From the NCBI RefSeq assembly GCF_028453695.1, contig NC_135777.1, positions 22,220,796-22,284,795 of the forward strand: a stretch of DNA of 64,000 nt, given 5' to 3'. Position numbers and translations under genes: made by a program. This document shows, piece after piece, positions 10,700 through 23,459 of the stretch. The notes below the pieces were generated by a model. It saw only the letters and a list, made by a program, of their open reading frames with translations. It made no database searches and was not told where the DNA came from. Numbering within the stretch: the stretch's first letter is position 1; each line of letters starts with the position of its first letter. Source of the stretch: Augochlora pura. Its lineage: Eukaryota > Arthropoda > Insecta > Hymenoptera > Halictidae.

Positions 10700-12540
10700 G
10701 GGGGCACACGGACGGGGAGGGGAAATTGATATGCCGCGACGGACGGGACTGGTAGTTATTGTCATCTATGGTCGTTAAACCGTACGTGAGCTGGGTGCGG
10801 TGCTGCCGTGAAATGTCTTCATGGTCTGTCATCAAAATCTCGTGTAAATTGCTCGTGGATCTCATAAAAATTCTCGGCGCGCGGCGCGCGGACCTGGAAA
10901 CTTCTGACCGGACCGCGGTTCTTCGGACACCCCCTCACAGTTCTTCGCGCACCTCCTCGCGGCCCTTCGACCATGCCTTCGAGGCCCTGTACGTCCGACG
11001 ACGCGGCACCGCGCCGATCGTTTGACGGAAACACGCCGATGGATTTTATTATTGGCTCGGAACGACGCCGTACGTTTCAACGCGCGGCCGACCGTGTCCG
11101 AGATTCACGTTTCAACCCCCCGAGACCCCTTCTGGAGCTATGCCAGGAATCCGGGAGACACGGCTGCGAGGATTCTAATCCTTTTTTTCCGGCGCACGGA
11201 CGCCGACCTTTTTCGTGAGCGGACGTGACGAGGAGCCGAGGGCGCAACAGTTCGCGCGTTTAACAGTTTTTCGTCGTCGAGTGCCTTCGAATTACAGCAG
11301 CATATTTTATGTATAAAGGGCGACAATTTAGTTATAAATATCGCATTGTTAGTAAAACAAAATTAGTAGGACGTGTTGGATATTCGAAAGATTTATGGTA
11401 CGAATTTTTCCAGTAAAGAAATCATGTTCCTTTGGGGTTATGTCAGATGCCAGGGGGTGTTTACGGAATTATCGCATAAAATAGAGAATAAATAGATAAA
11501 TGATATAACAATAAATAAAGTAAAAGTTAGTAACAAGTGATTAAAGAGTAGGTGATAAATAAGTAATTCGTAACATGCAATACTGGCTAATAATAATAAG
11601 TAAACTTTGAAACAGAAAATTTGGGGTTAGGTTAGGTTAAAATATATTACATAAATGTAAAACTTTATATTGTACTTTTACATTGATCTATTTATATTAT
11701 TTTAGTATTTTTATTTTATCATTTTTATGTTATTATTTCTATCTTATTATTCTTATTTTATACAAGTAAAAAATATGTAATACAAAGTTATATCCTCACG
11801 AAATGGTTGCCATTATATAGCAACCCCCGCTTCAATATTCAATTAATAAATTAATAATAGATAGTCAGAATTTAATTTCTCTTTAATCACGCTCTAAATC
11901 TTTATAAAACGTTGGACACGATATTATAAATCAAAGGGTTCAAAAGAATAGAACAATAACTATACCTATTACCATAGATTATTACGAAAAATCATCGTCT
12001 CGATTCAAGGGTTAATTTCAGCCCATAGATCACCGTAAACAGTTGATAATCGAGCGGAAAGCTCTTAGCAATTCTTCGCGAGCTTCGTTCCACTCGATAG
12101 CAATAGATCTAACGTGTCTTATGACATGTTATAGTTGGAATGTGTCCCATTATGCCAGGCTCGCAAGTTGCCCACACACGAGTACAAGGCGCGCAGTTAG
12201 CACTGCATTATGCACGATCTGCGAAGCACACGCGGCGCGTAGTCCTCCAAAGTATATAGTCCCCTGTTGGCAGTCCATAACACAGTCATCTTACGTCAGA
12301 GCGCATAATAACAGCCGTGTATCTGCATAGCGCACGGTGTGTAATCCCCACGGTTTATAGACCAGTTTTCAAACTCTGCGGACGTTCGAGCGCCTAACGC
12401 GGGATTCGATGCGCTTAATGCACCCTTTCGCTCTCCACGATGTTCCTTTTATCTCACGGACCCGTAATTAACCCTTTCGGCTCTAAGGTGGCAGTAGAAT
12501 TGTTCTGTTAGGTGGCGAGATAATTTTGGTATCAGTAAAT
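10700..12540. other. GC-rich then AT-rich DNA, no gene seen
   Basis: Sequence to about 11.3 kb is GC-rich with overlapping multi-frame open reading. From 11.3 to 12.05 kb it is AT-rich and featureless apart from a short GGTTAGGTTAGGTTA at about 11626-11640. The 12.05-12.5 kb part is mixed. No exon is supportable. Confidence 0.4.
12465..12500. repeat. Possible solo left end of a TTAA-type element
   Basis: TTAACCCTTTCGGCTC resembles the left end of the element at 31477 (TTAACCCTTTCGCTCC). No matching right end was found downstream, so this is either a solo end or a chance match. Confidence 0.25.
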
Positions 12541-12567
12541 TTTAGATTTAGATTTGGATTGACAGTA

Positions 12568-12616
12568 TTTATTATTACTATTATTATTGTTATTATTATT
12601 GTTATTATTATTATAG
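12568..12616. repeat. (TTA)n imperfect microsatellite
   Basis: TTATTATTA runs are interrupted by TTACTA and TTG variants in an AT-rich block. Confidence 0.85.
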
Positions 12617-13154
12617 ACAGTATTTAGTATTACAGTATATAATATGTTTTTAATCTATTACTGTTGTATACAATTGCTTAATGAAATTATTATTTTGCTA
12701 TTGTCTTTAATTTTCGCACCTCTTTGCCACATAAACAATACTCGCAGTCGACTAAAATTTCTACAAGAAGAGACAATACGTTTTCAATTGATTTATATTT
12801 CATATAATTCAAAATAATATTATAATTTTTCTACAGCTAATAATTCTCTAAAAGTATTCGCAGTCTCCAAACCGAATGACTTTCCGCAGTACAGGAATCA
12901 CCGAGCGGATTACAATGGGCGAATCGAACAGAGAGAGCGCGGCGGAACAAGTAGACTGCGTCGACCGCAGGAACACAGAACGCGAACGGGCCGGCGGGGT
13001 GGTGGAAATTAATCCGAGCTAGTGTTGTCCGCTGATCGCGGCAAAAGTACCCATCAATCAAATTACCCACAGATCATCGCCCTCGGTTAGGCGACGCTCT
13101 CGCGCAAAGTGGGTTTAAATGAAACACAGATTGCCGGGGCTCCGTGTTGCTAAG

Positions 13155-13155
13155 A

Positions 13156-13192
<37 letters not shown>

Positions 13193-13224
13193 GCTCTCGC
13201 TCTCGCTCTCTCTCTCTCTCTCTC
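13155..13224. repeat. (CT)n microsatellite with (CTCTCG) variants
   Basis: A long CT dinucleotide tract, interrupted by TGTCTC and CTCTCG steps. The opposite strand gives an artificial Arg/Glu-rich open frame. Confidence 0.95.
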
Positions 13225-13429
13225 GGCGTCCCGCGAGCAGCAGGAGTCGTTCGCAAATTAAACGACGATCGCCGCGTAGCCGGGGCCGATCTCGAAATTT
13301 GCGCCTCGCAAATGAAAATATAATGCCGGGGGTGTCGGGCCGCCCTGCGTAGGCTGTCGCGAATTTTCGGTTAGGGGACCTTAAATCTCCCTTCTCAGCG
13401 GGAAGTCGGAGACGCAATCTCTTCCAGAG

Positions 13430-13748
13430 AGATCGGCGTCCCTCTTTCTCCTATTCGAGTCTCTCTCTCTCGCCCTTGCTTTGGCTCTCTCTCTGGGTCT
13501 CTCTTTCTCTCTGGAGCGCTCTGATTTGCTCTCGATCTCGCTCTGACTCTCTCTGGCTCGTTTTGGCTCTCTATAGCTGACTCTGTCTCTCTCGTTCTCT
13601 TTAGCTCTCTCTGGCTCTCTCTGGCTCTCTCTGGCTCTCTCTGACTCTCTTTGGCTCTCTCTGACTCTCTCTCGCTCTCTCTCTCTCTCTGGCTTGTTCC
13701 GACTCTCTCTAGCTCTCTCTTTCTCTATCTCTCTCTCGCCCTGGCTCT
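13430..13748. repeat. Polypyrimidine minisatellite, GGCTCTCTCT-like units
   Basis: About 320 bases are dominated by CTCTCT, with a recurring 10-bp GGCTCTCTCT and GACTCTCTCT unit. Almost all purines on this strand are isolated G or A. A polypurine:polypyrimidine mirror tract of this length can form triplex structures. No coding content. Confidence 0.9.
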
Positions 13749-14221
13749 ATCGTATCCCCTAGATAGGAACGCGTGTCTCGCGGACAAAAGATTTATTGGA
13801 AATTGCTGAGAAGAAATGGAATAGCCCCGTCTCGCACACGCGACCCCTCACCCTCGCCCGTCGCCATGACGATCCGCTGGCCTGTCGCGAGGACCGTTTA
13901 CCGCTCTCCTCGCGAATTATTACCCTCCGAATCTAACGCGTTCCTGGATTCGTTTTTTTCTTTCAAATCTTCTCCATCTACCCAGAACACATTTAGCACG
14001 TCGCTCGTACCCTCGCGAAACGATTTATAAAGGTAGAAATGAAAACGTCTTGGATTATTCTTTGCTGCGTCGCAGAGGAGAATCGTATTACATAGGGAAA
14101 CCTTTGATTTGTTTTGTGCGAACAGAGGATTTGATGTATTCATGATAATGTTGGACAAGATTAGTTGAAAAGAGAACGTCATTCCTTAATTTTTACATCG
14201 TCGAAACAAAATATAGTTTCG

Positions 14222-14510
14222 AAGAACAATTTCGTAACTATTAAGTCTCTTAAATTAATTTCAGGTTATGTTTGGTTATGTCAAGTAAATTTTAAATCTC
14301 TTAAATTAATGTCTCTAACATCGTCTAAAAATGTAGACTTGCTCGATCCAATAATAATTTTGTTATTCAAAATAAATGAATTACTATGTACTGAATACAA
14401 AGAACAAATAATTTGTTATTTACTATATATTGAATACAAAGAACAAGTAATTTATTATTCACTATATATTGTATATAAAGAACACATAATAAGTAATTTA
14501 TTATTGTACC
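14222..14510. repeat. AT-rich tandem repeats
   Basis: CTCTTAAATTAAT occurs twice near 14225-14310, around a GGTTATGTTTGGTTATGTCAAG segment. Then a unit of about 40 bp (GAATACAAAGAACAAATAAT onward to CACTATATATT) occurs at about 14392, 14432 and 14471. Confidence 0.75.
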
Positions 14511-15037
14511 GAAATGTTGCATTAGGACGAGCAATTTTCAGCAACAATTCCCGAAGAGCGTGGCTTGAAAAACGCCGGTCGTCAAGGCCGCGCGCGCGCG
14601 CGCTCTCCCGCATTAGAATATTACTTTCTCTCGCCCAACCCCCCCACCCCACCCCCGTCCCAGCGGGCCTCAACGGAAAATAATATATCGCCGGAACGAG
14701 GCGATTGTTGGAACGAAATGGAACGTGAACTTTCGGCCCCCGGAGCCCGTTGTTGTCGGATAATTTACGTCGTGCCGGAGATAAAATGAAATTAGCCGCG
14801 TCGTTTGTATTTTCGCGCGCGAGCTCCCCCCCTCCCGCCCCGCCCCTCTACGGTCGTTCTCAATGCCGCGGCGACTGTAAATTTCGGAGAATTATTGCGG
14901 GCGATTCGAGCCGAAGCCTAACTAATAATTCTTTTCATTTTTTCCAGGTGTCTAGCCGGCCGGTCTGCGATCACCGTCCCCGTGTTTGGTCGTTGTCCTT
15001 CGCCGGAAACGCGCGGCGCATGCCTCGCCACGAATTA

Positions 15038-15164
15038 TCAGGCTATCCCATAAGTTCTTTCGAACGGTTCCTATGCAACGTGATAAACCCACCTTAAACA
15101 ACAAATACCGTGTATTCATTTCGCGATGAAAAAAAAAAGGGAAAGAATTTGTGGGACACCCTAA
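15038..15164 (+). mobile_element. Mariner-type element, internally deleted (127 bp)
   Basis: The terminal inverted repeats are TCAGGCTATCCCATAAG on the left and, read on the minus strand, TTAGGGTGTCCCACAAA on the right, with TA on each side (15036-15037 and 15165-15166). This matches the TA target-site duplication of Tc1/mariner elements. In the plus orientation the left repeat runs almost directly into codons reading N-G-S-Y-A-T-stop, followed by a 3' segment also present in the 58523-58799 copy. That tail resembles the WxxxxxxxGxYF-like end of mariner transposases. Nearly all of the transposase gene is missing, so the copy cannot move by itself. Confidence 0.8.
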
Positions 15165-15169
15165 TATGA

Positions 15170-16140
15170 TCCTTATTAGCTAGCCAACGGGCCGCCTTGT
15201 AAATGGTTTATAATCCCCGCGGTCGGTGGATTACTATTGCCAGACGCGGTCTTTTATGCCGTTAAATAGAGTCCGGCGGGATGAAAAATTTAACGAGTTT
15301 AAAACGCGGGATTTCATTTTTACCCGCCTTGCCTCGCGCACGCTCGCGATCCGTTTCTCGGAAAACTGCTAATTTCGTTCGCGCCCCCCCCCCCGTGTAA
15401 ATCGTCCGGCTTAATCGTGTCTCGTTCTCGTTGTTTAATTCACCGTTTGCTCGGGCAACCGTGTAATTATAGAAAATCGATGCGCTGGAAAAGTTAATAG
15501 TTTATCAGTTATATCTTTGGACAAGAACCGCTGTAACATTAAATAAGATTATGGTATTATTGGGCGAATCGTTAAATGTAATAAGGGCTGATAAATGATG
15601 CACAGATTGTGCAACGTTGATTTTAGTTTCAGCGATTTTTATAAATATCAACACGCTGTTTTATGTTTATAGTTATTAGGTTTGATGTTTCCACAAGGGC
15701 AGCAGATACGGTAATTTTATTATAATAAATTTATTTAGGGATAGGAAGTATATATTTTTAGACGAAATTATTAACTTTGTTTTCTTATACTAAGCTTTGC
15801 AAAATGATTTTACTTCCTTTCCTCTCTAATTTATTAATACTTTACCAATCGTATTATGTTATTCATTCTAACTATTCTAACTATATCCACTCGCCAGTAA
15901 ACATTTTTATATTCTCCCAACATTAATATTCAGCAATATTTATTTTATCCATTTTATCTACTTTATTCATCACAAAAGGTACCTAATATTTAAAAAATTA
16001 TATAATAATACCTCAAGAATAGATAACATATTATTGATCACCATAACAACCGATTCACAGGCTATCAATCCTAACAAAATTCATAGATCACCGCCGAATA
16101 AAATATTAAACAATAAAAGCCTAAACAATTTGCAGGAGAG
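15170..16140. other. Mixed then AT-rich DNA, no gene seen
   Basis: The first 300 bases are GC-rich with a poly-C run near 15386-15394. The remainder, especially 15.5-16.1 kb, is AT-rich with no repeat or coding signal that I can support. Confidence 0.45.
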
Positions 16141-17127
16141 ATAAATCCAACCGACACTTGCTCGTCCAACGTTTTAACCAAGCGATTTTCATAAAATTAA
16201 TTTCCCTTCAAATCCGCGGACTGCTCTCTCCAATCGCCCTAAATACGAAATCGAATAAAATCACGTACGCGATCGCTCGCGAAAGGGTTTCCCCGAACAG
16301 TTTTTCCCGCCGGCAGAAATATCGTCGGCTCGCCTCCGCGAAGGGCATTGTGTAAAACGGCGAGATCGGCCGAACGTACACGCGGACGATGATTAATATT
16401 TTCCAGCGTTCGCGCAGCTTTCGATAGCGGGGAGCGGCCGTTATTACCCGTCGCCGACACAAAACACTTTTTGTCTTGCTCGTCTCTCGGTCGGTCACTT
16501 TTAATATTCGGTTATCATTGTCGGCGTTGAATAACAGATCGTGCCCGTGCTCGATTCGCGGGCTTCTCGTCCCCGTAGGCGGCGGCCGGAAATACAAAAA
16601 ATAGAAATAAAATAGAATGAAATTTGATGCCGCGCGCAACCGTCCTTTATTTAACATTACCCGGCGCTGGCCGATTTATTCCGATACGTTTGAGCAACGG
16701 ATACCCGCGAATTACAGCCTCGACGCGGCCGCTCTCGCAGTTTTTCCGCGCCGCGCTGCGCCGCTCGGCGAATAGAAGCGAAACGGGATAATGCGCGCGC
16801 GGGGCCGGCAACGGCAGATTGATGAAATTGCCGCCGAAAGTGATTTTATTTCAATAATTCGCTATAAATACGTCCCGGCGTATTCGACGGAACTCAATGG
16901 CCCGAAATTCGATTTAAGTTCCATTTGGTGGGACTCCGGCAACGCGGTGGAAGGGGGATCGGTTCGGTCCAAGGGAAGGGGAGGGGTGGGGAGGGGCGAG
17001 TGTGGGGGCACGGCCGAAAACTGTCGCCGCGCGCAATTACTCGCTTCGGCCGGGCCCGTCAACCCAGTTTCGTTTCGCCTTTTAATCCGGCCAGCTTGCG
17101 TTCTCATTTATATTCAAATAGATAATC

Positions 17128-17155
17128 GGGGGGGGGGGGGTGGGGGGGGGGGGGG
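17128..17155. repeat. Poly-G tract
   Basis: Twenty-seven of 28 bases are G, interrupted by one T. It could form a G-quadruplex on the plus strand. It is also prone to length error in assembly. Confidence 0.9.
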
Positions 17156-17804
17156 CGCACGCTTCGCGCTCGTCATTTCCCGCGATTTTACGCGCCGGGC
17201 GCCAGCGAAATTCCGACGCGAATTTATCGGCCGCCATCTTTTCTATTTTAACACGCCGCAGCGAATTTCGGGGGGGGATACCGTCGATCCGGCCGTGAAT
17301 GAGCTAATTTACCCCAGCCGGGTTCGGGGCGGTGATCATTTGTGTCATTGGGTTCGCAGAAATATATTATAATTGAATTAAATGTAAGCGAGGCGAGCGA
17401 TGGTCGAATTTGGTAATTAAATGTTGGAGGCTCGTCGCGTTGGCGATGCAACACCTGATGTAATAGAGAAAGAGGTAGGGCTTTTAGATGGGGGACACTC
17501 GGTAATAACTCGTTAATAACTTATATTAAAGTGTTAATTAAATTGTATAATATTCTATATATTAGATGCATTCGGTAATTAATAAAATAAATACAATGAA
17601 AATAAAATAGATAGAATAGATAGAATGAATATAGTATTATTATACTTAATTACCCTATAATAATATTTAATAATTCCCTTAATACCAATCTGAAGAAAAT
17701 ATAAAAATATTACTAGATTTACTCACCCCATAATACCCCATCATACCAGAAATATTTACCTCCGATTGGTCGCTAAATCGTCGCCATCGTCGCCGCTAAA
17801 AGAA

Positions 17805-17838
17805 CCAAATTCTTCATACTGTTGTATGAAGAATTGGA
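17805..17838. repeat. 12-bp perfect hairpin followed by poly-A
   Basis: AATTCTTCATAC and GTATGAAGAATT flank a 4-base loop (TGTT), with CCA/TGG flanks extending the pairing around one bulged A. A run of 11 A follows after TGGAT. The locus sits at the edge of an AT-rich block. Confidence 0.75.
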
Positions 17839-17981
17839 TAAAAAAAAAAATAAATTAATAAATTGGATTCTTATCCAGATCTTGCCGCGGTAGCAAAGCT
17901 ACGCCCTTGAACCATTCGTCGCCGTATAATTACCTACGAAAGTGACCCCCGGTCGGAAGATTCGCCGCGTCGAGAAAGCAC

Positions 17982-17982
<1 letters not shown>

Positions 17983-18015
<33 letters not shown>
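17983..18015. repeat. (GA)n microsatellite
   Basis: A GA dinucleotide tract with one GAAAGA interruption near its start. Confidence 0.95.
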
Positions 18016-18182
18016 CGAGGAGGTCGCGGAAGCGTCGTTGAACCTTTTACGGAATAATAAAAGTGGCGTCGGCGTCGGTCGGACAAAGGGAGTCCTCGGC
18101 AGCGGCGGCAGGTTAACGGGCTGTATTTACCATTGTCACCCTTAAAGAGGCTCTTGCGCGTCGTTCGATTCAATAACGGGTA

Positions 18183-18200
18183 GGGGGGGGGGGGGGAGGG
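18183..18200. repeat. Poly-G tract
   Basis: A run of 14 G, then AGGG, in GC-rich DNA. Confidence 0.9.
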
Positions 18201-18689
18201 ACAAAGAAGCTCGGGGCCGTTCGCGGGAAACAGCGTCGTTTCAATTAAACGCGTCTCGCGGTCGAACGACGCCCGTCGCCGTCGAGGGACCGTTTTTACC
18301 CCCAACACCCCCCCACCACCCCTCGACGGCACAACCCCCATCCCTTCGACGGTGCGACGATGCAGTCGGCATCGGTGGGTTGGCTCGCGGCAATTTCAAA
18401 AGTCATTGTATATAAAATGAGGCGGCTCGGTCGACGGCGGACGGCGTCGCGATATCCGGGATTGGTCCGGCATTAAGAAACTTGGCGATTCCGGCGCGAG
18501 GGGGTGGGGTGGGGGTAGGGACGACGGCCGCAATATAAGCTACCTCTTCCTTCTTAAATTTAATCGAAATCTCATTCGTGGCCGTGTTTGTCTTGCCGGG
18601 TACCTCTCACGGTTTCCGTTGGCTCCGCTCTGATTATGAGTTTCTTAACGTTCAAACTTCGTTCCGTGGTCCTCCACGGAAGAGGGGGT

Positions 18690-18714
18690 GAGAGAGAGAG
18701 AGAGAGAGAGAGAG
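18690..18714. repeat. (GA)n microsatellite
   Basis: An uninterrupted GA tract. The open frames that cross it on both strands owe their length to it. Confidence 0.95.
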
Positions 18715-18719
18715 GCAAG

Positions 18720-20580
18720 GGCCGCGCGGAGTACCGAGGAGAGATCGCGGAGGGCCGCCGTGGGGTGGGTTTTATGTCCCGGAGCATAATAAACCCATTT
18801 TCCCCCCGGACGTCTCTCCTTCTTTTTTTTCCTCTCCCCGGGCATTCGTCCGTCGGCCGGCTTCTCCTCCGCGCAAAATTGCAAGGAAAGTTCGCCGCGG
18901 CGGATGGGAGTCGTCGCGCGATCCTCGCCACAATGGAACCGCCTTGCATCCATCAAACGTCCCGCGGCTTCTCTCTACGCGAAAGCTCCACCTCCGCCGC
19001 CGTTCCTCGCCGCGTTCCTCGATCCGAGGAATCGCCCGTGTCTCGGCTTCCTTTTGACGCCGGGTGTTCCCCCCTCGATTGGAAATTCGCGGAGAGTCGG
19101 ACGGGGGCACCAGCGATCGCCTGAAAGGCGGAACAGGCTGTCGGACGAAATACGGGCACCCCCGGGCCGACAACGCCGGTATCGCGTTTAGTATTTATTT
19201 CCCTGAAGGTTTGCCCGGGGAAGCCAGCCCACGCGCGAGCGCGCGCGCTTTGCATAGACCCCGGAGCTGATTGCCGGACGGAACCCTTGCCGATGGGATG
19301 CGGCGGATGATTTCCCGTGAAATTCGACTCGGGGATTTTCACGCGGACAGAATACTCGGAATTTCTGAAGCGCGTTGAAGGATTGGCCGTTGTCTGCGAT
19401 GGTTGGAGTGCTGGCTCTACGGACTTTGATTTTTTAATCACGCATCATCGAACACAAGAATCATCAAAAGCCACGAACTCGATGGTGTCCAAAAGTGATA
19501 AAACGCAACCAGTTACGTTCAGAAGCCGTCCAGGATCGGTGCAAGTGTTGCGCGCATAAGAGAACCCTCGCCGAGTGTACTCGTATCCCTGCGAATCCTT
19601 TCGCGTATCCCCGATCAGCGTCGATTCATCTCTCCGCGGCGGGCTTTCACGCGAGCAATCGAGACGCGCGTGTACCGATTGGCGGACGGAGTGCCGTGAA
19701 AGCGGGGCGGTTTCGCGAGCCCCTCTCGAAAGAATAATGCCGGCTCAGCCGGCAAGGACTAGGCGGACTCTCCACCCCCGCCTAGGCCGGCAGTAGCTCC
19801 GTGTGTCTCCTGCAGCCGGTAAAAGCTTCTGCCGGCGAATTCCGCTTCTTCGCTCTCGAGCGTCTACCCTCGAGAGGCACCGACGACGAGGAGGAGGACG
19901 ACGAGGACCGCGTACTCCTCCGGGACCATTCTCGCCGCACCCCCTCCCACTCGCCGCATCCCCCCGCCCCACCCACGGCGCAGGAGTTCGCGTCGAGGGT
20001 GGTTGGCGAACGCGCCATTAGAGGAAGTTTCCCGACGCGAGTCGTCCGTCGCTTCGCCGACGATTATCCTTGTAATTACGAGTGACGTGTCACACGGATT
20101 GTCCGCCTCGCCGGCTTCTAACCCCCGTTGGCCGGTACCTAGCCACCCTCCCTCCCTCCCCCCTTCACATGGACGAGTATTTCGGCGACCGTCCACGGGG
20201 ATCCGGTGATTCGGCCGCCAGTTTCGCGGAGTTATTACCGCGCCGCAACGCAGCCGGCATTGTACTTCCGCGGCGCGATTTAAGGGGCTCGAAACTCCTG
20301 CCGGATCGAGTTCACTTTTGTTTGGCAATCCGACGGGGCCGAGTGGCGCCCGCGCATATTTGACCGGCGAACTACGGGATCGGTTTACGGTTTAATCGCG
20401 GCGCCCGCGTTCCCCTGCCGCGGAGACGGCTTTTCACGAAATTAAAATTAGCTGCCGGCCAACTTCCGCGCAGTCTCTGGACGGTGTCGTTACTTTCGGT
20501 TTTTGGACGCCTTTTGTGGTCTACTTTCATCTCTTTTTGTGGATTAATTTGTTAGTTTGGGGTGTAGGAGGTACATTGTA
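18720..20580. other. GC-rich DNA with overlapping open frames, no gene seen
   Basis: Nearly 2 kb of GC- and CpG-rich sequence is open in up to four or five frames at once (for example 18588-19124 plus, 18772-19173 minus and 18953-19441 minus). Multi-frame openness at this base composition is the null expectation. No domain, signal peptide or splice pattern stands out. Confidence 0.45.
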
Positions 20581-20864
20581 CAAGGCGTTCATCTTAATCA
20601 ATTTTTCCGACTTTATTTAGATGTATATTGGGGAGCGGCAAATTTTAGAAATATTGAAAGTAAATACTGCGACGACTGCGCCAAATACCTAATAGTTTAT
20701 AAAATTATAGTATATTATTCAATTAAATGAAATTAAAATGTTGATTGCCGTAACAATAATATGTTCAAAATAATTTAAATCATTTTTAAATCATATTAAC
20801 ACCGAATTAACTCAACAATAAATTCAATCAACGATCAATGAACATTTCTAAGTAATATCACACG

Positions 20865-20903
20865 AGAGCAATTTTAGTGGTGCCTCAGAGTGCAAAGGGT
20901 TAA
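20865..20903 (+). mobile_element. 3' end fragment of TTAA element family B
   Basis: GCAATTTTAGTGGTGCCTCAG followed by AGTGCAAAGGGTTAA matches the right ends at 52.43 and 63.23 kb (AATTTTAATGGTGACTCAGA onward to AAAGGGTTAA), with a deletion of about 10 bases that removes half of the palindrome. No left end was found upstream, so this is a truncated copy. Confidence 0.6.
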
Positions 20904-20957
20904 AGTACCCAATCCGTGAATCAAAAACTCTCCCCCGACAACTTCGATTTTCAGGGT

Positions 20958-20997
20958 TTCGACCACGATTTCGAGCTTTTCTACCACAGCGGGCCGC
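20958..20997 (+). repeat. Short dispersed repeat, copy 1
   Basis: This 40-bp segment matches 54489-54528 at 34 of 40 positions by eye. In one shared frame both translate to FDHDFxLFYH. Three of the differences fall in that peptide stretch, and two of them are synonymous. Confidence 0.6.
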
Positions 20998-21729
20998 TCG
21001 GAAAATTGAGGCGAATTGCTAACAAGCCCCTCTCGGGAGGGGAGAGAAGAGAGTCCTTCGGCAATCATAAAGCAGAACAAAGGAGGCCGGTGCTCCCTGC
21101 AATCGGCGCGAACCGACGCGGAAGCGATCTCCATAAAATCTCGGGTGATCATCGCCGGGTAAGTGGCCCCGGCCAAACGAGGCGAGTGTTTTCTTCGTCG
21201 CGGATCGCCTGTTCCGTCGCCGCGTCTCGCCGGTTTCCACGAGGCCGCCCCCCACCCCCCATCAAAATTTCATTCTTTCGTCGAAGCGATCGCGTCGCAG
21301 CCGAGATTAATCGACGTCTCGTCGACGTCGTACCGGTTTTATCGTCGCGCGCCTTAACGCTTTGTCAGGCGGAACTTTCAGCGGAGACGGCTCCACACCC
21401 CCGCTCTTCCCCCCTCCCGCCGACCCTTCCGCAGCTCGCTCCTCGCCCACCGGAAATGGAATATCCCCGATTCGTGTCAGCCCCGACAAACTTCCCGTAC
21501 TTTTCGGGCCAACTGTTAACGATTCTCCTTCTGCTCGCTCGGAGAGCGAGCTCCCCCCGAAGGGGGAGGAACCGTGCACCCTTACCGATGGGGGCTGCTG
21601 TCGCGCCCCGGCTACGGCTGCGGAAAGCGCGCGCTCCTCGCGGAAACTCCGGTGAATCGGGGATTGGAAATCGAATGTTTGCTTCGGGGTTTTTCGCGCT
21701 GCCGCGGTGGGCGAAATTGTTCCGCTCTG

Positions 21730-21829
21730 NNNNNNNNNNNNNNNNNNNNNNNNNNNNNNNNNNNNNNNNNNNNNNNNNNNNNNNNNNNNNNNNNNNNNNN
21801 NNNNNNNNNNNNNNNNNNNNNNNNNNNNN
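21730..21829. other. Assembly gap, 100 N
   Basis: Exactly 100 N, the usual placeholder for a gap of unknown size. Open frames drawn across it are meaningless. Confidence 0.99.
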
Positions 21830-22189
21830 ATAATCCAACAAATTTTATAAGGAAAATTATGGAAGTATAACTTTACAATAAATAAATCTTTTGGACCACG
21901 GTTCAGCAGCTCCTTCTTTTCTTCCAACCCCGTGACTTTTACGTGACAATGGCATCGCGCAAGCCGCGCGCAGGCCACGGACAGATCGCGGGCTGGTTGT
22001 TGGGCCATTGGAAAATTATTTTGTCGATGGCAATCGAAAGATAACAGTTTGCGGGAAATTAGACGCGCCGGTGGGCCGTGACAGGATAAAATATCCATCG
22101 CGCGCTGCTCGACGTTCATTCGGAGAACATTCGATTACGACGCGCGGCCGGGTAGGCCGTCAATGCAGACAGCAATTACAGAGAGCGGG

Positions 22190-22190
<1 letters not shown>

Positions 22191-22227
<37 letters not shown>

Positions 22228-22228
22228 G
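22191..22228. repeat. (CT)n microsatellite
   Basis: A CT dinucleotide tract with one TTTCTC interruption near its end. Confidence 0.95.
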
Positions 22229-23156
22229 ACTCATTGGGAAAAACCGTTCGTCCGGCCGGATGACACGTCGCCGGCAAATATTTGGCAGAAAATCCATAGG
22301 CATCGGCAAACATTTATCGGGCGTGTCCGGCAATGAACGGATTACCGAATAAAATTTTCGCCGTATAAACGATTTTTAACGCGGGCGCGCGCGCTCGAGC
22401 ACGGGAGGGGTAAATAAAGAAATCGCAGTGTAAATTGGAGGAATGTTATATCGATTTCCCCTCGTCGACGCTAATTGCTCGACCCAAATACGGCACCGTG
22501 CCACGCCAACGCGCAACCATCGCGGCGCTCCGGGCCCCTCGAAACACCCACTTGACAATTTTTTAGCCGGCGGACGACGAATTCGATGAGAAACGCGCTT
22601 CCGGCTCGATGATCCCGTGGAAATCGTTCGAGAGCCTTAAAGTATTAAACGCAGCTGTTCCCTGAAAGGGGACACCGTAATTCTGAAATATCAGTCGGAT
22701 GTACCCTATTATGGAACAGTATGTTTATTAGCGATTACGGGGAATTTGGTCATTTCAGCGCAACTTTTTGGAACTGGCATTCGTTCCCTGAAGTTTTCTT
22801 TTGAAATGGAAATCAATCGAAATATAATAAAAAATTAATCGAAGCAGTAAAATTATATTATATAAAAAGAAAATATCAATGGTTTTTGTGTCAGAAGTGA
22901 GAAGCTCACGACGGTTCGAGAAAATCGGAAAAGAGATTCTGCTCTTGGCAAATTAGTTCTTTTGGTAAACATTATTTTGCGAGTTAGTAATAATTACTCA
23001 GTATTTTTATTTAAATTTATTAGGTAATAAAACACTGAAACGGTGGAGGATGTTATTTTTTGAGGGTTGAAACTGTGTGTCATTAGCTCCTAAATTAATA
23101 ATGAAACGCCAATGACGCTCCATGAGTTTGTCATGGCATTCATTGTATTAATACAT

Positions 23157-23245
23157 AATTAATATATAATTAATGAAATTATAAAAATCTAATATACTTA
23201 ATGAAATTATAAAAATGTAATATAATTATTATTAATTATATTACA
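23157..23245. repeat. AT-rich tandem repeat with a 12-bp palindromic arm
   Basis: TAATGAAATTATAAAAATCT occurs twice in tandem (about 31 bp apart). It is followed by an inverted repeat of 12-bp arms, GTAATATAATTA and TAATTATATTAC, around a 4-base loop (23217-23244). Confidence 0.75.
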
Positions 23246-23459
23246 TTCCTCGATATCACCGAATTCATATAAATCCAACATTACTATAGCAACTGACTTA
23301 ATTCCGAAATTATGCTCAACAATACGAGGCTCTGTAAATTCACTTTTCCGTCGAAAAATAGCGTCGAGTAACTATCATAAGTAGCTATTACTAACGTTGA
23401 CTAACTGGTATCCAAAGTCCCGAATAATTCGGAGCGCGAAGGGTTGAAATAAGTAAGCC

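Noticed and set aside
11626..11640. GGTTAGGTTAGGTTA, resembling the insect telomere repeat TTAGG
   Set aside because: Fewer than three units in unique DNA. A short interstitial match like this is not evidence of a telomere.
20916..22119. Open frames of about 300 and 270 codons on both strands
   Set aside because: Both cross the 100-N gap at 21730 and exist only because N was translated as X.
23430..23455. GCGCGAAGGGTTGAAA, similar to TTAA element right ends
   Set aside because: The TTAA is mutated and no left end could be found. I could not exclude chance.
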